A stretch of 64,000 nucleotides of DNA from Hydrogenophaga pseudoflava (GTDB lineage: Bacteria; Pseudomonadota; Gammaproteobacteria; Burkholderiales; Burkholderiaceae_C). Numbering within the stretch: position 1 is the stretch's first letter; every line of letters begins with the position of its first letter. The stretch is from assembly GCF_031020795.1 (NCBI RefSeq), contig NZ_JAVHJP010000004.1:254073-318072 (forward strand), given 5' to 3'. Both the position numbers and the translations under genes were made by a program. Positions 45,318-53,781 of the stretch are shown one piece after another. The notes beneath the pieces are model-generated. The model was not told where the DNA came from, made no database searches, and saw nothing but the letters and a program-made list of their open reading frames with translations.

Positions 45318-45819
45318 GCTGGGCGGCGTTCGCTCCGCCCTCCTGGTCTTCGCCTGGCTCCCGGCAGCTCCGTTGCAGGCGGGGGGCGCTGACGCTCTGC
45401 CACAGGCGTGCCTTGAGGCGGTGCAGATGCCCGGGGGCAGTCGACCGACGGTGGTGGTGGTGTTGTCTCCCCACATGGTGTACAGCGTGACCGAGTGGCC
45501 ACGGATGAAGTCGGCCGCGGAGGCAGACGGTTTCGAGGTCGTCGCCTGGTGGTTGCCGGACCTCACCGACGACGAGCGCACAGGGGCTGCAGAAAGGGCC
45601 GGTTGGCCGGTCGCAGAAAGAAGCCGAGTCCATCGGGTGCCCCCCGAGTGCGCCGCGTGGGTGGGGCGTCCCAACCACTATCCCTACACCCGGGTGCTGG
45701 ACCAGGGCCGGCTGCATGGCTGGCCGATCTGGGGGGTGATGTCGAACCAGGCTTGGCTGGACTCCTTGCGCTCGCGCTTGCATGCGCTGCGGCAGCCCAC
45801 AGAGCGACGTTCGCCATGA
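45316..45819 (+). CDS. Secreted protein of unknown function
   Basis: A 167-residue protein if read from TTG at 45316; earlier starts in this frame lie inside the ompA terminator. The N-terminus (RSALLVFAWLPAAPLQAGG) is a clear signal peptide. The mature part has two cysteines (QACLEA, PECAAW) and a Rossmann-like strand TVVVVLSPHMVYSV, then DGFEVVAWWLPDL. I do not recognise the family. Its stop overlaps the next gene by 4 nt, so the pair is probably coupled. Confidence 0.6.
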   Translation: MLGGVRSALLVFAWLPAAPLQAGGADALPQACLEAVQMPGGSRPTVVVVLSPHMVYSVTEWPRMKSAAEADGFEVVAWWLPDLTDDERTGAAERAGWPVAERSRVHRVPPECAAWVGRPNHYPYTRVLDQGRLHGWPIWGVMSNQAWLDSLRSRLHALRQPTERRSP

Positions 45820-47018
45820 CCAAGATCGCGAGGGAGCCTCTGGCCGCATGGGCATTGGTCTGGTTCACGGGCCTGGCGTGGTCCGCGGACGCCTCGGAGA
45901 CCTCCTGCATTCCTGCGGTCAGCTACCTGCCATTGGATGCAGCGGTCGTGGGCACTGACTCTAACGGCCTGGCCGCCCTGGGAGCCTATGAGCGCATCAG
46001 CCCGGACGGGCGGTTTGTGCTGCGCTCGTTTTCAGGTCGGCGCCTGGGTGAGGTGTCGCTGATGGAGCTGCCGTCCGGGCCGGGCGGCCGGATTCGCGCC
46101 TACCGGACACCCCTGCGCAACGAAGCCTTTCCTGTGCAGGGGAGCTGGCGGTATCTGGTGGATGTGGACGGACGCCACTTCCGGTTGCGCGACGTGCTGG
46201 CGTCCGAGGCGGGGGCCCAACCGCTGTTCCAGGGCGGGATGCGTGGTTTCTATGCGGCGGCGTCCGAACTGGATGCTGATGGAGCGCCGGATCCGTCCCT
46301 GGTCTGGATCCGGTCCATGAGCTGGCCGCAAGGGGACCGTTCCGGCCAGGGCACGGGGCCGTTGCAGGTCCGGACCATCGCGGTCCGTGATGATGGTCGA
46401 AACGCAGACCTCGTGTCCGACACCGGTCCCCAGTTCATCTGTGGCTCGCGACGGGCTGTCGACGGTGGCGTGTACACGCTGCCCATGATTTCGGTGGACG
46501 GGCGGGAGTTTTCGGCCATCCCCATCAATCCGAAGGTCGGCCAGCCCTCCATGCGCGTGTATGGGTTGTCAAGCGGGACGCCCGGGGCGGATCATGGATG
46601 CAGTCTGAGCATGGACCTCAGGGCATCCCCGGGCAAGGCGGTGTTCGCGTTCCCGGGCCGTGCTTCCGGCATGCTCGCCTACACCGACAACGCCAGTGTG
46701 TTCTTCGTTGACCGACGCTCCCTGCTGCAGGACCAGGTGTTCCGCATCGACGATGAACGTTCGCAGGTGTTGGCCAGCGCGTTCCCTGGATTCACGCGCG
46801 ACGGGCGCATCGTGTTTGCCGCCAGCTGGCGTGACTGCTCGGTCGAGGGTGTGTGTCAAAGCCAGGCCGGCTATGTGGTGGCCGATCCCTACCAGAACGC
46901 CGACTATCGGCAGCAGGTCCAGCGTCTCGGTCTGCCGCAGGAAAAAGTCTGCATCACGCACGCCGATGTACTGAGGGAGCGCCGGATCTTCGCGTCCGAG
47001 CGCGGGCTCGCGCCCTGA
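45816..47018 (+). CDS. Secreted protein of unknown function, possibly beta-propeller
   Basis: A 400-residue exported protein. The signal peptide covers about residues 1-26 (WALVWFTGLAWSADAS). The rest is beta-rich with repeated strand-turn units such as YERISPDGRFVLRSFSG, AVFAFPGRASGMLAYTD and AFPGFTRDGRIVFAASW, which resemble TolB or WD-like propeller blades. Cysteines (SCIPA, FICGS, HGCSL, DCSVEGVC, VCITH) suggest disulfides. No enzyme motif is seen. Coupled to the preceding unknown gene, and ends 21 bp before ubiG. Confidence 0.75.
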   Translation: MTKIAREPLAAWALVWFTGLAWSADASETSCIPAVSYLPLDAAVVGTDSNGLAALGAYERISPDGRFVLRSFSGRRLGEVSLMELPSGPGGRIRAYRTPLRNEAFPVQGSWRYLVDVDGRHFRLRDVLASEAGAQPLFQGGMRGFYAAASELDADGAPDPSLVWIRSMSWPQGDRSGQGTGPLQVRTIAVRDDGRNADLVSDTGPQFICGSRRAVDGGVYTLPMISVDGREFSAIPINPKVGQPSMRVYGLSSGTPGADHGCSLSMDLRASPGKAVFAFPGRASGMLAYTDNASVFFVDRRSLLQDQVFRIDDERSQVLASAFPGFTRDGRIVFAASWRDCSVEGVCQSQAGYVVADPYQNADYRQQVQRLGLPQEKVCITHADVLRERRIFASERGLAP

Positions 47019-47039
47019 GCGCGTGGGACAATCAAAAGC

Positions 47040-47744
47040 ATGAACAACGTCAATGCCGACCCGGCCGAACTGGCCAAATTCTCCGATCTGGCGCATCGCT
47101 GGTGGGACCCTGAGAGCGAGTTCAAGCCCCTGCACCAGATCAACCCCCTGCGTCTGGGCTGGATCGATGGACTGGTTCCGCTGGCAGGTCAGCGGGTGCT
47201 GGACATCGGATGTGGTGGTGGCATCCTGTCCGACTCCATGGCGCGCAAAGGTGCCGACGTGACGGGCATCGATCTGTCGAGCAAGGCGCTGAAGGTGGCC
47301 CAGTTGCACGCGCTGGAAGCGGGCACCCGGAATGTCTCGTACCGCGAGGTCAGCGCCGAAGCGCTGGCAGGGGAGCAACCGGCCAGTTTTGACGTCGTAA
47401 CCTGCATGGAAATGCTCGAGCACGTACCGGACCCCGCATCGGTGGTTCGTGCATGCTCCGCCCTCGTGAAGCCTGGCGGATGGGTGTTTTTCTCGACCAT
47501 CAACCGCAATGCCAAGTCGTTCCTGTTCGCGATCGTCGGCGCCGAGTATCTGCTGCGCATGCTGCCCAAAGGCACCCACGAGTACGCCAAGATGATCCGC
47601 CCCAGCGAGTTGGCGGCGCACTGCCGCGCTGCCGGCCTGTCGCTGGAGCAAACCCGGGGCATGGAATACAACCCCTTGACCCAGCGCTACTGGCTCAGCA
47701 GCGACACCAGCGTGAATTACCTGGTGGCCAGCCGCAAGCCATGA
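47040..47744 (+). CDS. ubiG: UbiG, ubiquinone O-methyltransferase
   Basis: A 234-residue SAM-dependent methyltransferase acting twice in ubiquinone synthesis. The start [21 protein letters not shown] is typical; motif I is [18 protein letters not shown], with [29 protein letters not shown] and [14 protein letters not shown] following. The C-terminus matches UbiG ([21 protein letters not shown]). Overlaps gph by 4 nt. Confidence 0.97.
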   Translation: MNNVNADPAELAKFSDLAHRWWDPESEFKPLHQINPLRLGWIDGLVPLAGQRVLDIGCGGGILSDSMARKGADVTGIDLSSKALKVAQLHALEAGTRNVSYREVSAEALAGEQPASFDVVTCMEMLEHVPDPASVVRACSALVKPGGWVFFSTINRNAKSFLFAIVGAEYLLRMLPKGTHEYAKMIRPSELAAHCRAAGLSLEQTRGMEYNPLTQRYWLSSDTSVNYLVASRKP

Positions 47745-48412
47745 CGGCTTTCGCAGGTGTCCGGGCGGTGCTGTTCGACCTGGATGGCACCCTGGTCGAC
47801 AGTGCACCTGACCTTGCAGGGGCAGCCAATGCCATGCGCCTTGGCCGCCAGCTCGCGCCTCTCCCCCTGGAGCACTACCGGGCGCACTCGGGCTCCGGAG
47901 CGCGCGGCATGCTGGGGGTCGCATTTGGCGTCGCGCCGGGGGATGAGTGCTATGAAGTCCTCCGGCAGGAGTTTTTCAGCCACTACCAGGATCGGTTGCT
48001 GCAGCATACCCGTCCTTTCGACGGTGTTGAGAGGTTGCTGGAGGTGCTGGTGGCCAGCGGGGTTTTCTGGGGAGTGGTGACCAACAAGGGGCAGCGCTTC
48101 ACCCTGCCGCTGACCATGGCCCTGCCGCTGTTTGCAGGGGCTGCCACGGTCATCAGCGGAGACACCACGCCCCACAGCAAGCCCCATCCTGCTCCGCTGC
48201 TCGAAGCCGCCCGCCGCATCGGGATTTCCCCGGCGGAGTGTCTCTATGTGGGCGATGACCTTCGCGACATCCAGGCGGGGCGCGCCGCCGGCATGCGCAC
48301 CGTCGCAGCTATGTACGGTTACCTCGGTCCTGGGGCCGACGTTTCGAGCTGGGGCGCCGACAAACTCATTGAAACGCCTGTCGGGCTCTTGAAATGGCTG
48401 GGTCTGCCTTAA
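47741..48412 (+). CDS. gph: Phosphoglycolate phosphatase-like HAD hydrolase
   Basis: A 223-residue HAD-family phosphatase. The nucleophile motif [21 protein letters not shown], motif [10 protein letters not shown], the lysine in [13 protein letters not shown] and motif [19 protein letters not shown] are all present. Next to ubiG in Burkholderiales this gene is usually annotated gph. It would remove 2-phosphoglycolate or a similar metabolite. It ends 14 bp before ssrA. Confidence 0.92.
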   Translation: MTAFAGVRAVLFDLDGTLVDSAPDLAGAANAMRLGRQLAPLPLEHYRAHSGSGARGMLGVAFGVAPGDECYEVLRQEFFSHYQDRLLQHTRPFDGVERLLEVLVASGVFWGVVTNKGQRFTLPLTMALPLFAGAATVISGDTTPHSKPHPAPLLEAARRIGISPAECLYVGDDLRDIQAGRAAGMRTVAAMYGYLGPGADVSSWGADKLIETPVGLLKWLGLP

Positions 48413-48426
48413 ACTACGTGATCCTT

Positions 48427-48815
48427 GGGGCTGCACTGGTTTCGACGTGGGTTCGGACACGCAGCAGGGCATGTCGAGGTTCTGTCACCTCGTAAAACAG
48501 CAGAAAAAAACTAACTGCAAACGACGAACGTTTCGCACTCGCCGCTTAATTGCCGGTGAGCTTTGCAACAGCAGGCCTATGGGCTGGGCAAGGGTCCGAT
48601 CAGCGCAAGCTGTGAAGGTCCAGGCTGCAAAGTTATTGACATAGGCTGGTCGCGCGACGGGCAACTTGTCTCGCGGTGAGATCCAAGGTTGCTGGCGTCC
48701 TGGGCAGCGTGCCGCTGCGCGGTCCAGGAGGCGAGATCCAAAACAGACGGCTACACATGTAGAACTGCTCGAAGAAGGCTTGCGGACGGGGGTTCAAATC
48801 CCCCCAGCTCCACCA
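48427..48815 (+). ncRNA. ssrA: tmRNA (SsrA)
   Basis: The 5' end GGGGCTG pairs with CAGCTCC before the 3' ACCA to form the tRNA-like acceptor stem, and the T-arm GGGGGTTCAAATCCCCC is at 48788-48805. The reading frame at 48517-48549 encodes the tag ANDERFALAA then TAA, preceded by the usual A-rich stretch. It rescues stalled ribosomes. Its 3' end is the integration site of the mobile element that follows. Confidence 0.97.
48788..48815 (+). other. Predicted left attachment site (attL) at the ssrA 3' end
   Basis: The T-arm to CCA segment of ssrA is the classic target of P4-type tyrosine integrases, and such an integrase gene starts 196 bp downstream on the same strand. A second copy of this segment (attR) is expected at the far end of the element, but I find none before 64000. 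Confidence 0.7.
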
Positions 48816-48826
48816 TAAAGTCGATC

Positions 48827-48862
48827 AAGGGCATGCATCCGCATACGGTGCATGCCCTTTTT
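48827..48862 (+). terminator. Intrinsic terminator downstream of ssrA
   Basis: An 11-bp perfect stem AAGGGCATGCA/TGCATGCCCTT with an 11-nt loop followed by a further TTT. It starts 12 nt after the mature tmRNA end. Lying just to the right of the predicted attL, it would be supplied by the mobile element, which would thus keep tmRNA expression terminating properly. Confidence 0.88.
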
Positions 48863-48929
48863 CATTGGAGAATCAAGGCGTTTCGGTACAGGGCCATCCA
48901 TACGCATCCACCCCGAGCCAGCCGGTCTA

Positions 48930-48989
48930 GGGGGTACAAATGGGGGTACATCCCCCCTTTCGTCCGCAAATGGTGGTGCTTGTACCCCC
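48930..48989. repeat. Three copies of GGGGGTACA before the integrase
   Basis: GGGGGTACA occurs directly at 48930 and 48942 (12 bp apart) and inverted as TGTACCCCC at 48981-48989, all within 85 bp upstream of the integrase start. They may be integrase or excisionase arm sites, or operators of the integrase gene. Confidence 0.6.
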
Positions 48990-49010
48990 ACTTTCTGAGG
49001 GACGCCCCCC

Positions 49011-50261
49011 ATGCTGACCGATCTGCAGTGCAAGAACGCTACCTGTCCCCCCGACAAGAAGCACGCCCGTTTCTATGACTCCGGGGGGATGTATCTCCAG
49101 GTGAGCCCGGCCGGTTCCAAGCGCTGGTTTTGGAAGTACCGCATCGGCGACAAGGAAAAGCAGCTGGCACTTGGCAGCTATCCGGCCGTGGGGTTGATGG
49201 CTGCTCGCAAGGCCAGGGACGCGGCCAAGGTGCTCAAGGACTCCGGGCAAGACCCGGTTTCCGTCCGCCAGGCGGAGCGTAACCCGCCGCCACCGGTTCC
49301 CGATGGGGGCGACAGCTTCCGCCTGGTGGCCCTGGAGTGGTACCGCATCAAGTCCGGCCAGTGGAGCGACGTTCACGCCGAACGCATGCACCGCCAGTTC
49401 GAACGCGACCTGTTCCCCTGGATCGGTGACAGGGGAATCGCCAGCATCACCCGCGTCGAGCTGCTGGCCTGCCTTCGCAAGATCGAGGAGCGGGGCGCCA
49501 TCGAGACCGCCGACCGGGCGTTGATGCTGTGCGGCCAGGTGTGGCGCTACGCGATGGCCACCGGCCGTACCGACAAGGATGTGACCATCGGCGTCAAGGA
49601 TGCGCTGACGCCCTACCGTGGCAAGCACTTTGCCGCCATCACGGAGCCCGCCGACCTGGGCACGCTGTTGCGAGCTATCCAAGCCTATCGGGGCGGCCCC
49701 ATCGTGCGTGCGGCCCTGCAGCTCGCCCCCATGCTGTTCCAGCGCCCGGGCGAGCTGCGCGGCGCTGCCTGGGGGGAAATGGACCTGGACGGGGCTCTGT
49801 GGACGATCCCCGCCATGCGGATGAAGCGGAACAAGGAGGGCAAGGAACACGGGGAGGCCCACTTGGTGCCTCTGCCCCGCCAGGCGGTGGAGATCCTGCG
49901 CGAGCTGCACCGCTACACCGGTCACCATGCGCTGGTGTTCCCCGGGGAGCGGGCCAGGGGGCGACCCATATCCGAAAACTCGGTGCGCACAGCCCTGATC
50001 TCCATGGGCTACACGCCCGACAAACAGACCTGGCACGGCTTCCGGGCGACGGCACGCACCATGCTGGCGGAGCGCCTTGAGTTCGACCCGCTGGTGATCG
50101 AGGCGCAGCTCGCCCACGGGGTGCGCGATGCCAACGGCCGGGCCTACAACCGCACCACCTACCTGGCCCAGCGCACAGCCATGATGCAGGCGTGGGCGGA
50201 CTACCTGGACAAGCTCAAGGCCGGCGCCGACGTGGTGAAGATGGCCCGTCGCGCCCGTTGA
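49011..50261 (+). CDS. int: P4-type tyrosine integrase
   Basis: A 416-residue phage/island integrase. The N-terminal DUF4102-type arm-binding domain (MLTDLQCKNATCPPDKKHAR, FYDSGGMYLQVSPAGSKRW, LGSYPAVGLMAARKARDAA) is followed by a core-binding domain and the catalytic domain with Arg in QRPGELRGAAWGEMD, His-Arg in HGFRATARTMLAERL, His in QLAHGVRD and the nucleophile Tyr in NRTTYLAQR. It inserts the element at ssrA. ATG at 49011 follows a GAGGGACG site. Confidence 0.96.
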   Translation: MLTDLQCKNATCPPDKKHARFYDSGGMYLQVSPAGSKRWFWKYRIGDKEKQLALGSYPAVGLMAARKARDAAKVLKDSGQDPVSVRQAERNPPPPVPDGGDSFRLVALEWYRIKSGQWSDVHAERMHRQFERDLFPWIGDRGIASITRVELLACLRKIEERGAIETADRALMLCGQVWRYAMATGRTDKDVTIGVKDALTPYRGKHFAAITEPADLGTLLRAIQAYRGGPIVRAALQLAPMLFQRPGELRGAAWGEMDLDGALWTIPAMRMKRNKEGKEHGEAHLVPLPRQAVEILRELHRYTGHHALVFPGERARGRPISENSVRTALISMGYTPDKQTWHGFRATARTMLAERLEFDPLVIEAQLAHGVRDANGRAYNRTTYLAQRTAMMQAWADYLDKLKAGADVVKMARRAR

Positions 50262-50306
50262 ACAGACCGTCCACAGTCCTTCGGCGGTGATTTTTCTGGG
50301 AAACCA

Positions 50307-50413
50307 CCGGGGCACCGGGGCAAAACTTCAGAAAGTGAGGATTCGTGCGGGGTTGCGGCGGGGCAGAGCACCGGGGCAAGACCGGGGATAAACCGGGGCG
50401 GAATAGGGGCAAA
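50307..50413. repeat. Iteron-like GC-rich repeats after the integrase
   Basis: Seven related copies of CCGGGGCA: two in tandem at 50307 and 50315, one at 50358 (GCGGGGCA), then four in an exact 11-bp period at 50371, 50382, 50393 and 50404 (CCGGGGCA, CCGGGGAT, CCGGGGCG, TAGGGGCA). About one helical turn between copies puts them on one DNA face, as for iterons of a replication origin or an excisionase array. The surrounding intergenic stretch 50262-50645 holds no convincing gene. Confidence 0.7.
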
Positions 50414-50645
50414 CATAGAAGGAAGAGGGAGGTCCTCACTCAGAGGGAGAGGGGTTTCAGCGTCTGTTCTGTGCCCTGGCAGATGCCCTTGCACACCTTT
50501 GGCGGTCTGCGCAACGCCGCGGAAAAAGGAATCTCCGGGCCACCCCCTCTTTGGGCGCTGTCTTCCGGATTTGCGCATAGCGTGGATACGCGTCCTGTCA
50601 TTGCGGCACACTGTTGAGATTCAGCGGCCGTTCCGCAGGAGCGCA

Positions 50646-51176
50646 ATGTCAACAGAATCCAAACAACAGAGTGGCGCCCTCGATCTTGCCGAGCTGCACA
50701 GCTCAGCGGCCGCTGCCTTCAGTTACGAAGGGGTGAAGGAAGCTCGGCAACGTGCAGCGACGTTGCTGGGCCTACTGATCGGAGGAGGAGGTGCCCTGGG
50801 CGGCTTTGGCCTTTCCCAATGGGATCAGAACAAGACAGTGGCCATCGCCGCCTTGGTCGCAGCCGTGTACTGGTTTTGCCTCGCTGCCAATCTCGCCTAT
50901 TGCGCACTTCGAACCGCAACCGTTCGTTCTTGGCACACCGTCGGACTGGTGGACGATCTTCCGAGGTGGGAGCGGTACGCGTCGGAGTTGGCCGCAGAAG
51001 GAGAGAGCGCGAACGGCTTGGACGAGTTGAGAAAGAGTGCCGTCAGAAACATGGAGCGCGCCGCAGCAGAGTACCGAGGCGTCAGCACTGACGCGTTCAG
51101 GGCTATCGACTGGGTCTATCTCTTGATGGCTCTCACACCCGTTGTGTCCCTCGCTGCTGCTCTGCTGTCAGCTTAG
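50646..51176 (+). CDS. Membrane protein of unknown function (element cargo)
   Basis: A 176-residue protein with hydrophobic segments at about 41-58 (LLGLLIGGGGALGGFGL), 67-88 (VAIAALVAAVYWFCLAANLAY) and 155-174 (WVYLLMALTPVVSLAAALL). Between the second and third lies a charged helical domain (LPRWERYASELAAEGESAN; VRNMERAAAEYRG). No family recognised; the layout of two helices, a cytosolic helical part and a third helix recalls small membrane effectors of defence systems. GAGCGC precedes the ATG at 50646. It stands alone between the integrase and two opposing genes. Confidence 0.7.
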   Translation: MSTESKQQSGALDLAELHSSAAAAFSYEGVKEARQRAATLLGLLIGGGGALGGFGLSQWDQNKTVAIAALVAAVYWFCLAANLAYCALRTATVRSWHTVGLVDDLPRWERYASELAAEGESANGLDELRKSAVRNMERAAAEYRGVSTDAFRAIDWVYLLMALTPVVSLAAALLSA

Positions 51177-51291
51177 GACGTGAGGCGCTTCGGTGCCGGC
51201 CTGGGCTGATCTCTGAACGGCTGTCTGTCTCTCCGTTCGACTGGAGACGGTTGATCATCTGGTCGGGTTGCCATCTATAGACTCCAGCTAG

Positions 51292-51780
51292 TCACGCGCC
51301 AAGCTTTGCGAGTTCCTCGGCTCGCCTCTGCCGATCAACTACCCGATCATGAGCGTTTGCGACAAAGTCGTGAATCTCACTGAGCCAAAACGGCGCCAGT
51401 GCGATGTAGGAGAGGCAGATCCCGACCAAAAATCCAGCCGCAGCTGCATAAACAGGCGACTGAACCGGCAGACCAAGCATCGCAAGCGCCCAAAGCACCA
51501 GGATGGCGACCAGGCTAACCGCGCACATGTAGTAGATCCGATGCTTGGCGTCAGTGATCTTCATGCGCAGATAGTCTCTCTCCTTCGTGTCGAGTCCATT
51601 GACCGAATGCAGATCAGTGACCTTTTGGAACAGATAGGCTTCGACACCCGCAAAGATCACCATGAGTCCGATCAGCCAAAGAATTGCTTCTTTGCCGATC
51701 AGTTCAGGCGTGGCGTACCACGCTGCCCAAGAAAGCAGCGGGGAAACCACAAGGAAAAAAAGCCGGAGGAACACTCGCAC
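51292..51780 (-). CDS. Four-helix membrane protein, second gene of a cargo pair
   Basis: A 162-residue protein with four predicted membrane helices (about 4-24, 30-50, 82-103 and 108-131), a charged loop between the second and third (DTKERDYLRMKITDAKHR) and a C-terminal charged helix (DRVVDRQRRAEELAKLGA). No family recognised. It starts 9 bp after the stop of the 349-residue protein on the same strand, so the two form an operon. DNA here is visibly less GC-rich than the host genes. Confidence 0.75.
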   Translation of the reverse strand: MRVFLRLFFLVVSPLLSWAAWYATPELIGKEAILWLIGLMVIFAGVEAYLFQKVTDLHSVNGLDTKERDYLRMKITDAKHRIYYMCAVSLVAILVLWALAMLGLPVQSPVYAAAAGFLVGICLSYIALAPFWLSEIHDFVANAHDRVVDRQRRAEELAKLGA

Positions 51781-51789
51781 TTGAAAACT

Positions 51790-52839
51790 TCAGGGGTCTA
51801 CGGTTCCGTTCTGAATCTGAGTGGTCAGCCAGTTGACCATGGACTCGTACAGCTTGCTCTCGTCGGGGAGATTGTGCTGCAGGACAGCCACTTCGACACT
51901 ACCGCTTATCTTGAGTTCCTTGCCTTCAACCTTGTTGCCGTCTGACAGCTCAAGCGAAACCTGATCTCCCTCGATGTCACGCAAGGCGAGCCCCAAGGTG
52001 TCCATGAGCTTCACTGAGTCCTCTGGACGGGAGCGAATGCGTTTTGGATATCGAATCTGGACCCAAACTTCGAGGTTCCCCTCGTACACATCATGAAGCC
52101 CCAGCTTTGCGAAGTCCTCCTCGTTCTCGAAGATGGTCTTCAGCACATCAAGCATGGGGCCATGTGGTCGAAAACGAGTGACCTTTTTCTGGCTACTTTT
52201 CCGGCCCGATGGTTGGGGCGCTTCAGCTTTGGCGGTCGGTGCATCTTCCACCACCGTAGTCATTAGAGGTTGGCCAATTGAAATTGCTCGGACATGCGAC
52301 TTTTTGATTTTCGCTTTCGTCGCCTTTTGTGCTTCATCCGAAAGCGCGAACGGAGTTGTGGCTGGAAGTAGCGAAGTCTTGCTCTTCAGGAGCCAATTCA
52401 GGTGCGTCTCCAGCGCCGTCGCTCGCATGGACATGCTCTGCACCACTGCAACGTGGTTGTTAAAAACGGCGAAGAAGAGAACTCCAGGAATGAACTGTTC
52501 TTGCGGCTTACCGGCCTTCGCTTTTGGAGGCGCCAGAGCGTTCAACGCTAGCTTTGACGCTCCGGGGTCATCGGCGATCACGGGCTGTGCGGCGCCTCGT
52601 TCGAAGGTCGTGAGGTACCCGCAAAGGCAATTGCTCGTGATTTGTGTTGAAGCAATGCAGCGAATTTCCGAACTTGCCGCATTCAACGGTTCATAGCGAT
52701 CCCCAGGCTTCGGAAATTTTTTAAGAGCAGCTGTCATGAGCTGCTGCAGTGTTTGTCCCGGGTTGGGATTGGCGGTGAACCGCCGATAGAGGATTGCTCT
52801 GGTCGTAGTTTTTTTGTCGCTCGCCAATCCTGTAGCCAT
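51790..52839 (-). CDS. Soluble protein of unknown function, first gene of a cargo pair
   Basis: A 349-residue protein. ATG at 52839 is selected for its AAAGGAGAGG site; a start at 52947 would add 36 residues with no site. The N-terminal half includes LYRRFTANPNPGQTLQQLM, CIASTQITSNCLCGYLTTFE and VLFFAVFNNHVAVVQSMSMR followed by LETHLNWLLKSK. A Lys/Ser-rich hinge (SGRKSSQKKVTRFRPHGPM) leads to a second domain with LEVWVQIRYPKRI and LELSDGNKVEGKELKISG. I know no family. Partnered with a four-helix membrane protein, it may be the sensor half of a defence module; that is a guess from layout. Confidence 0.75.
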   Translation of the reverse strand: MATGLASDKKTTTRAILYRRFTANPNPGQTLQQLMTAALKKFPKPGDRYEPLNAASSEIRCIASTQITSNCLCGYLTTFERGAAQPVIADDPGASKLALNALAPPKAKAGKPQEQFIPGVLFFAVFNNHVAVVQSMSMRATALETHLNWLLKSKTSLLPATTPFALSDEAQKATKAKIKKSHVRAISIGQPLMTTVVEDAPTAKAEAPQPSGRKSSQKKVTRFRPHGPMLDVLKTIFENEEDFAKLGLHDVYEGNLEVWVQIRYPKRIRSRPEDSVKLMDTLGLALRDIEGDQVSLELSDGNKVEGKELKISGSVEVAVLQHNLPDESKLYESMVNWLTTQIQNGTVDP

Positions 52840-53226
52840 GACCTCTCCTTTGGGCTTTGTGGTACCAATCAATGGTGGTTTGTGACTTAGTGTAAACAAG
52901 CTTGCCGCAGCTTTGGCGCTTGACAGGACCTGTTCGCGCTGTGACACTTGGTACCAACCCGAAAGGGCCGGTGCTTGAAAACACCAAAGGTTAAGCGGTT
53001 GCAGCCCCCACCGATAAGCGGGGTTTTGTCACGCCCATACACCGGCGGCATGGCCTTGCGCCATCGCGCCACTGTGCCCTCACAAGGGCACCCGCTTATG
53101 GACGGGATGAGCCTACCCGCAAGGATGGCTGCACGGCTTAACCCGTGTTTTCAACATCCCGTCCACCCGTTCGCGCTTGAAAACGCGGCCGAGTGGTTTC
53201 CAAGTCTCGTTAAGGAGTCTGAAGCC
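52840..53226. other. Gene-free structured region with nested inverted repeats
   Basis: No convincing gene here. It contains the hairpin GTGCCCT-CACA-AGGGCAC (53074-53091) and a long-range inverted repeat GACGGGATG (53101-53109)/CATCCCGTC (53155-53163). The motif CCGATAAGCGGG at 53011 is partly repeated as CCCGCTTATGG at 53091, giving CGCTTAT/ATAAGCG pairing. It must hold the promoter for the small-gene run that starts at 53227 and could encode a folded leader or antisense RNA. Confidence 0.55.
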
Positions 53227-53466
53227 ATGCCCACGGTCACCGACCTGGCCAGCCGCCGCGCTGCGCCGCCCGCAACCATTCCCACCGAACCGCTGGAGCT
53301 GATCCAGCTCCACGCCCAGGCGCACAACGCGCTGTCCACGGCGCTGCACTGCCTGCAGCAGCCCGAGTGCTCACCCCAGCACATCAAGACCGCCACGGCC
53401 CGAGCCATGCGCGCCGCCACGCTGCTGAAGCGCGCCAGCGTTGCGGCCAACCAGGTGGAGGCTTGA
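53227..53466 (+). CDS. Small element protein of unknown function (79 aa)
   Basis: A 79-residue, mostly helical, alanine-rich protein: LASRRAAPPATIPTEPLELI, LHAQAHNALSTALHCLQQPE, ATARAMRAATLLKRASVAAN. An AAGGAG site lies 9 nt before ATG 53227, which marks the true start of a longer open frame. First of a dense run of small genes (to 56741) typical of early regions of phages and satellites. Function unknown. Confidence 0.75.
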   Translation: MPTVTDLASRRAAPPATIPTEPLELIQLHAQAHNALSTALHCLQQPECSPQHIKTATARAMRAATLLKRASVAANQVEA

Positions 53467-53469
53467 ACC

Positions 53470-53778
53470 ATGAACACCCCCAGCATTGACGCATTGCGTA
53501 GCACGTTGGAATTGGTGGACAGCGTTTCTCAAGACGCCTTCCGCCGCATCAGGTCACTGTGCGCAGTGACCCTGCTTGCCATGGAGCAGCAGGGGAAGGC
53601 GCTTGACATGGAGCACCTGGCGCAAGTTCTGAAGCAGATCGAGCAGGCCTCCGACGAGGCCCATAACTACATCAACTCCGAGGCGGAGGGCGTCGGATGC
53701 AACTACAAGGACGAGCGGTGGTATCGGCGCATTGATGCTCGCAATGCCTGGCGTTCGGCTGCGAAGGCGGAGGGCTGA
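53470..53778 (+). CDS. Small element protein of unknown function (102 aa)
   Basis: A 102-residue, acidic, helical protein (LRSTLELVDSVSQDAFRRIR; MEHLAQVLKQIEQASDEAHN) with a tyrosine-rich end (CNYKDERWYRRID). It begins 3 nt after the previous stop, sharing the translational run. No motif recognised. Confidence 0.75.
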   Translation: MNTPSIDALRSTLELVDSVSQDAFRRIRSLCAVTLLAMEQQGKALDMEHLAQVLKQIEQASDEAHNYINSEAEGVGCNYKDERWYRRIDARNAWRSAAKAEG

Positions 53779-53781
53779 GCG

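Noticed and set aside
51292..52839. Kiwa defence system (KwaA/KwaB).
   Set aside because: Only the four-helix plus soluble partner layout is similar; gene order is reversed and no KwaB sequence feature is recognised.
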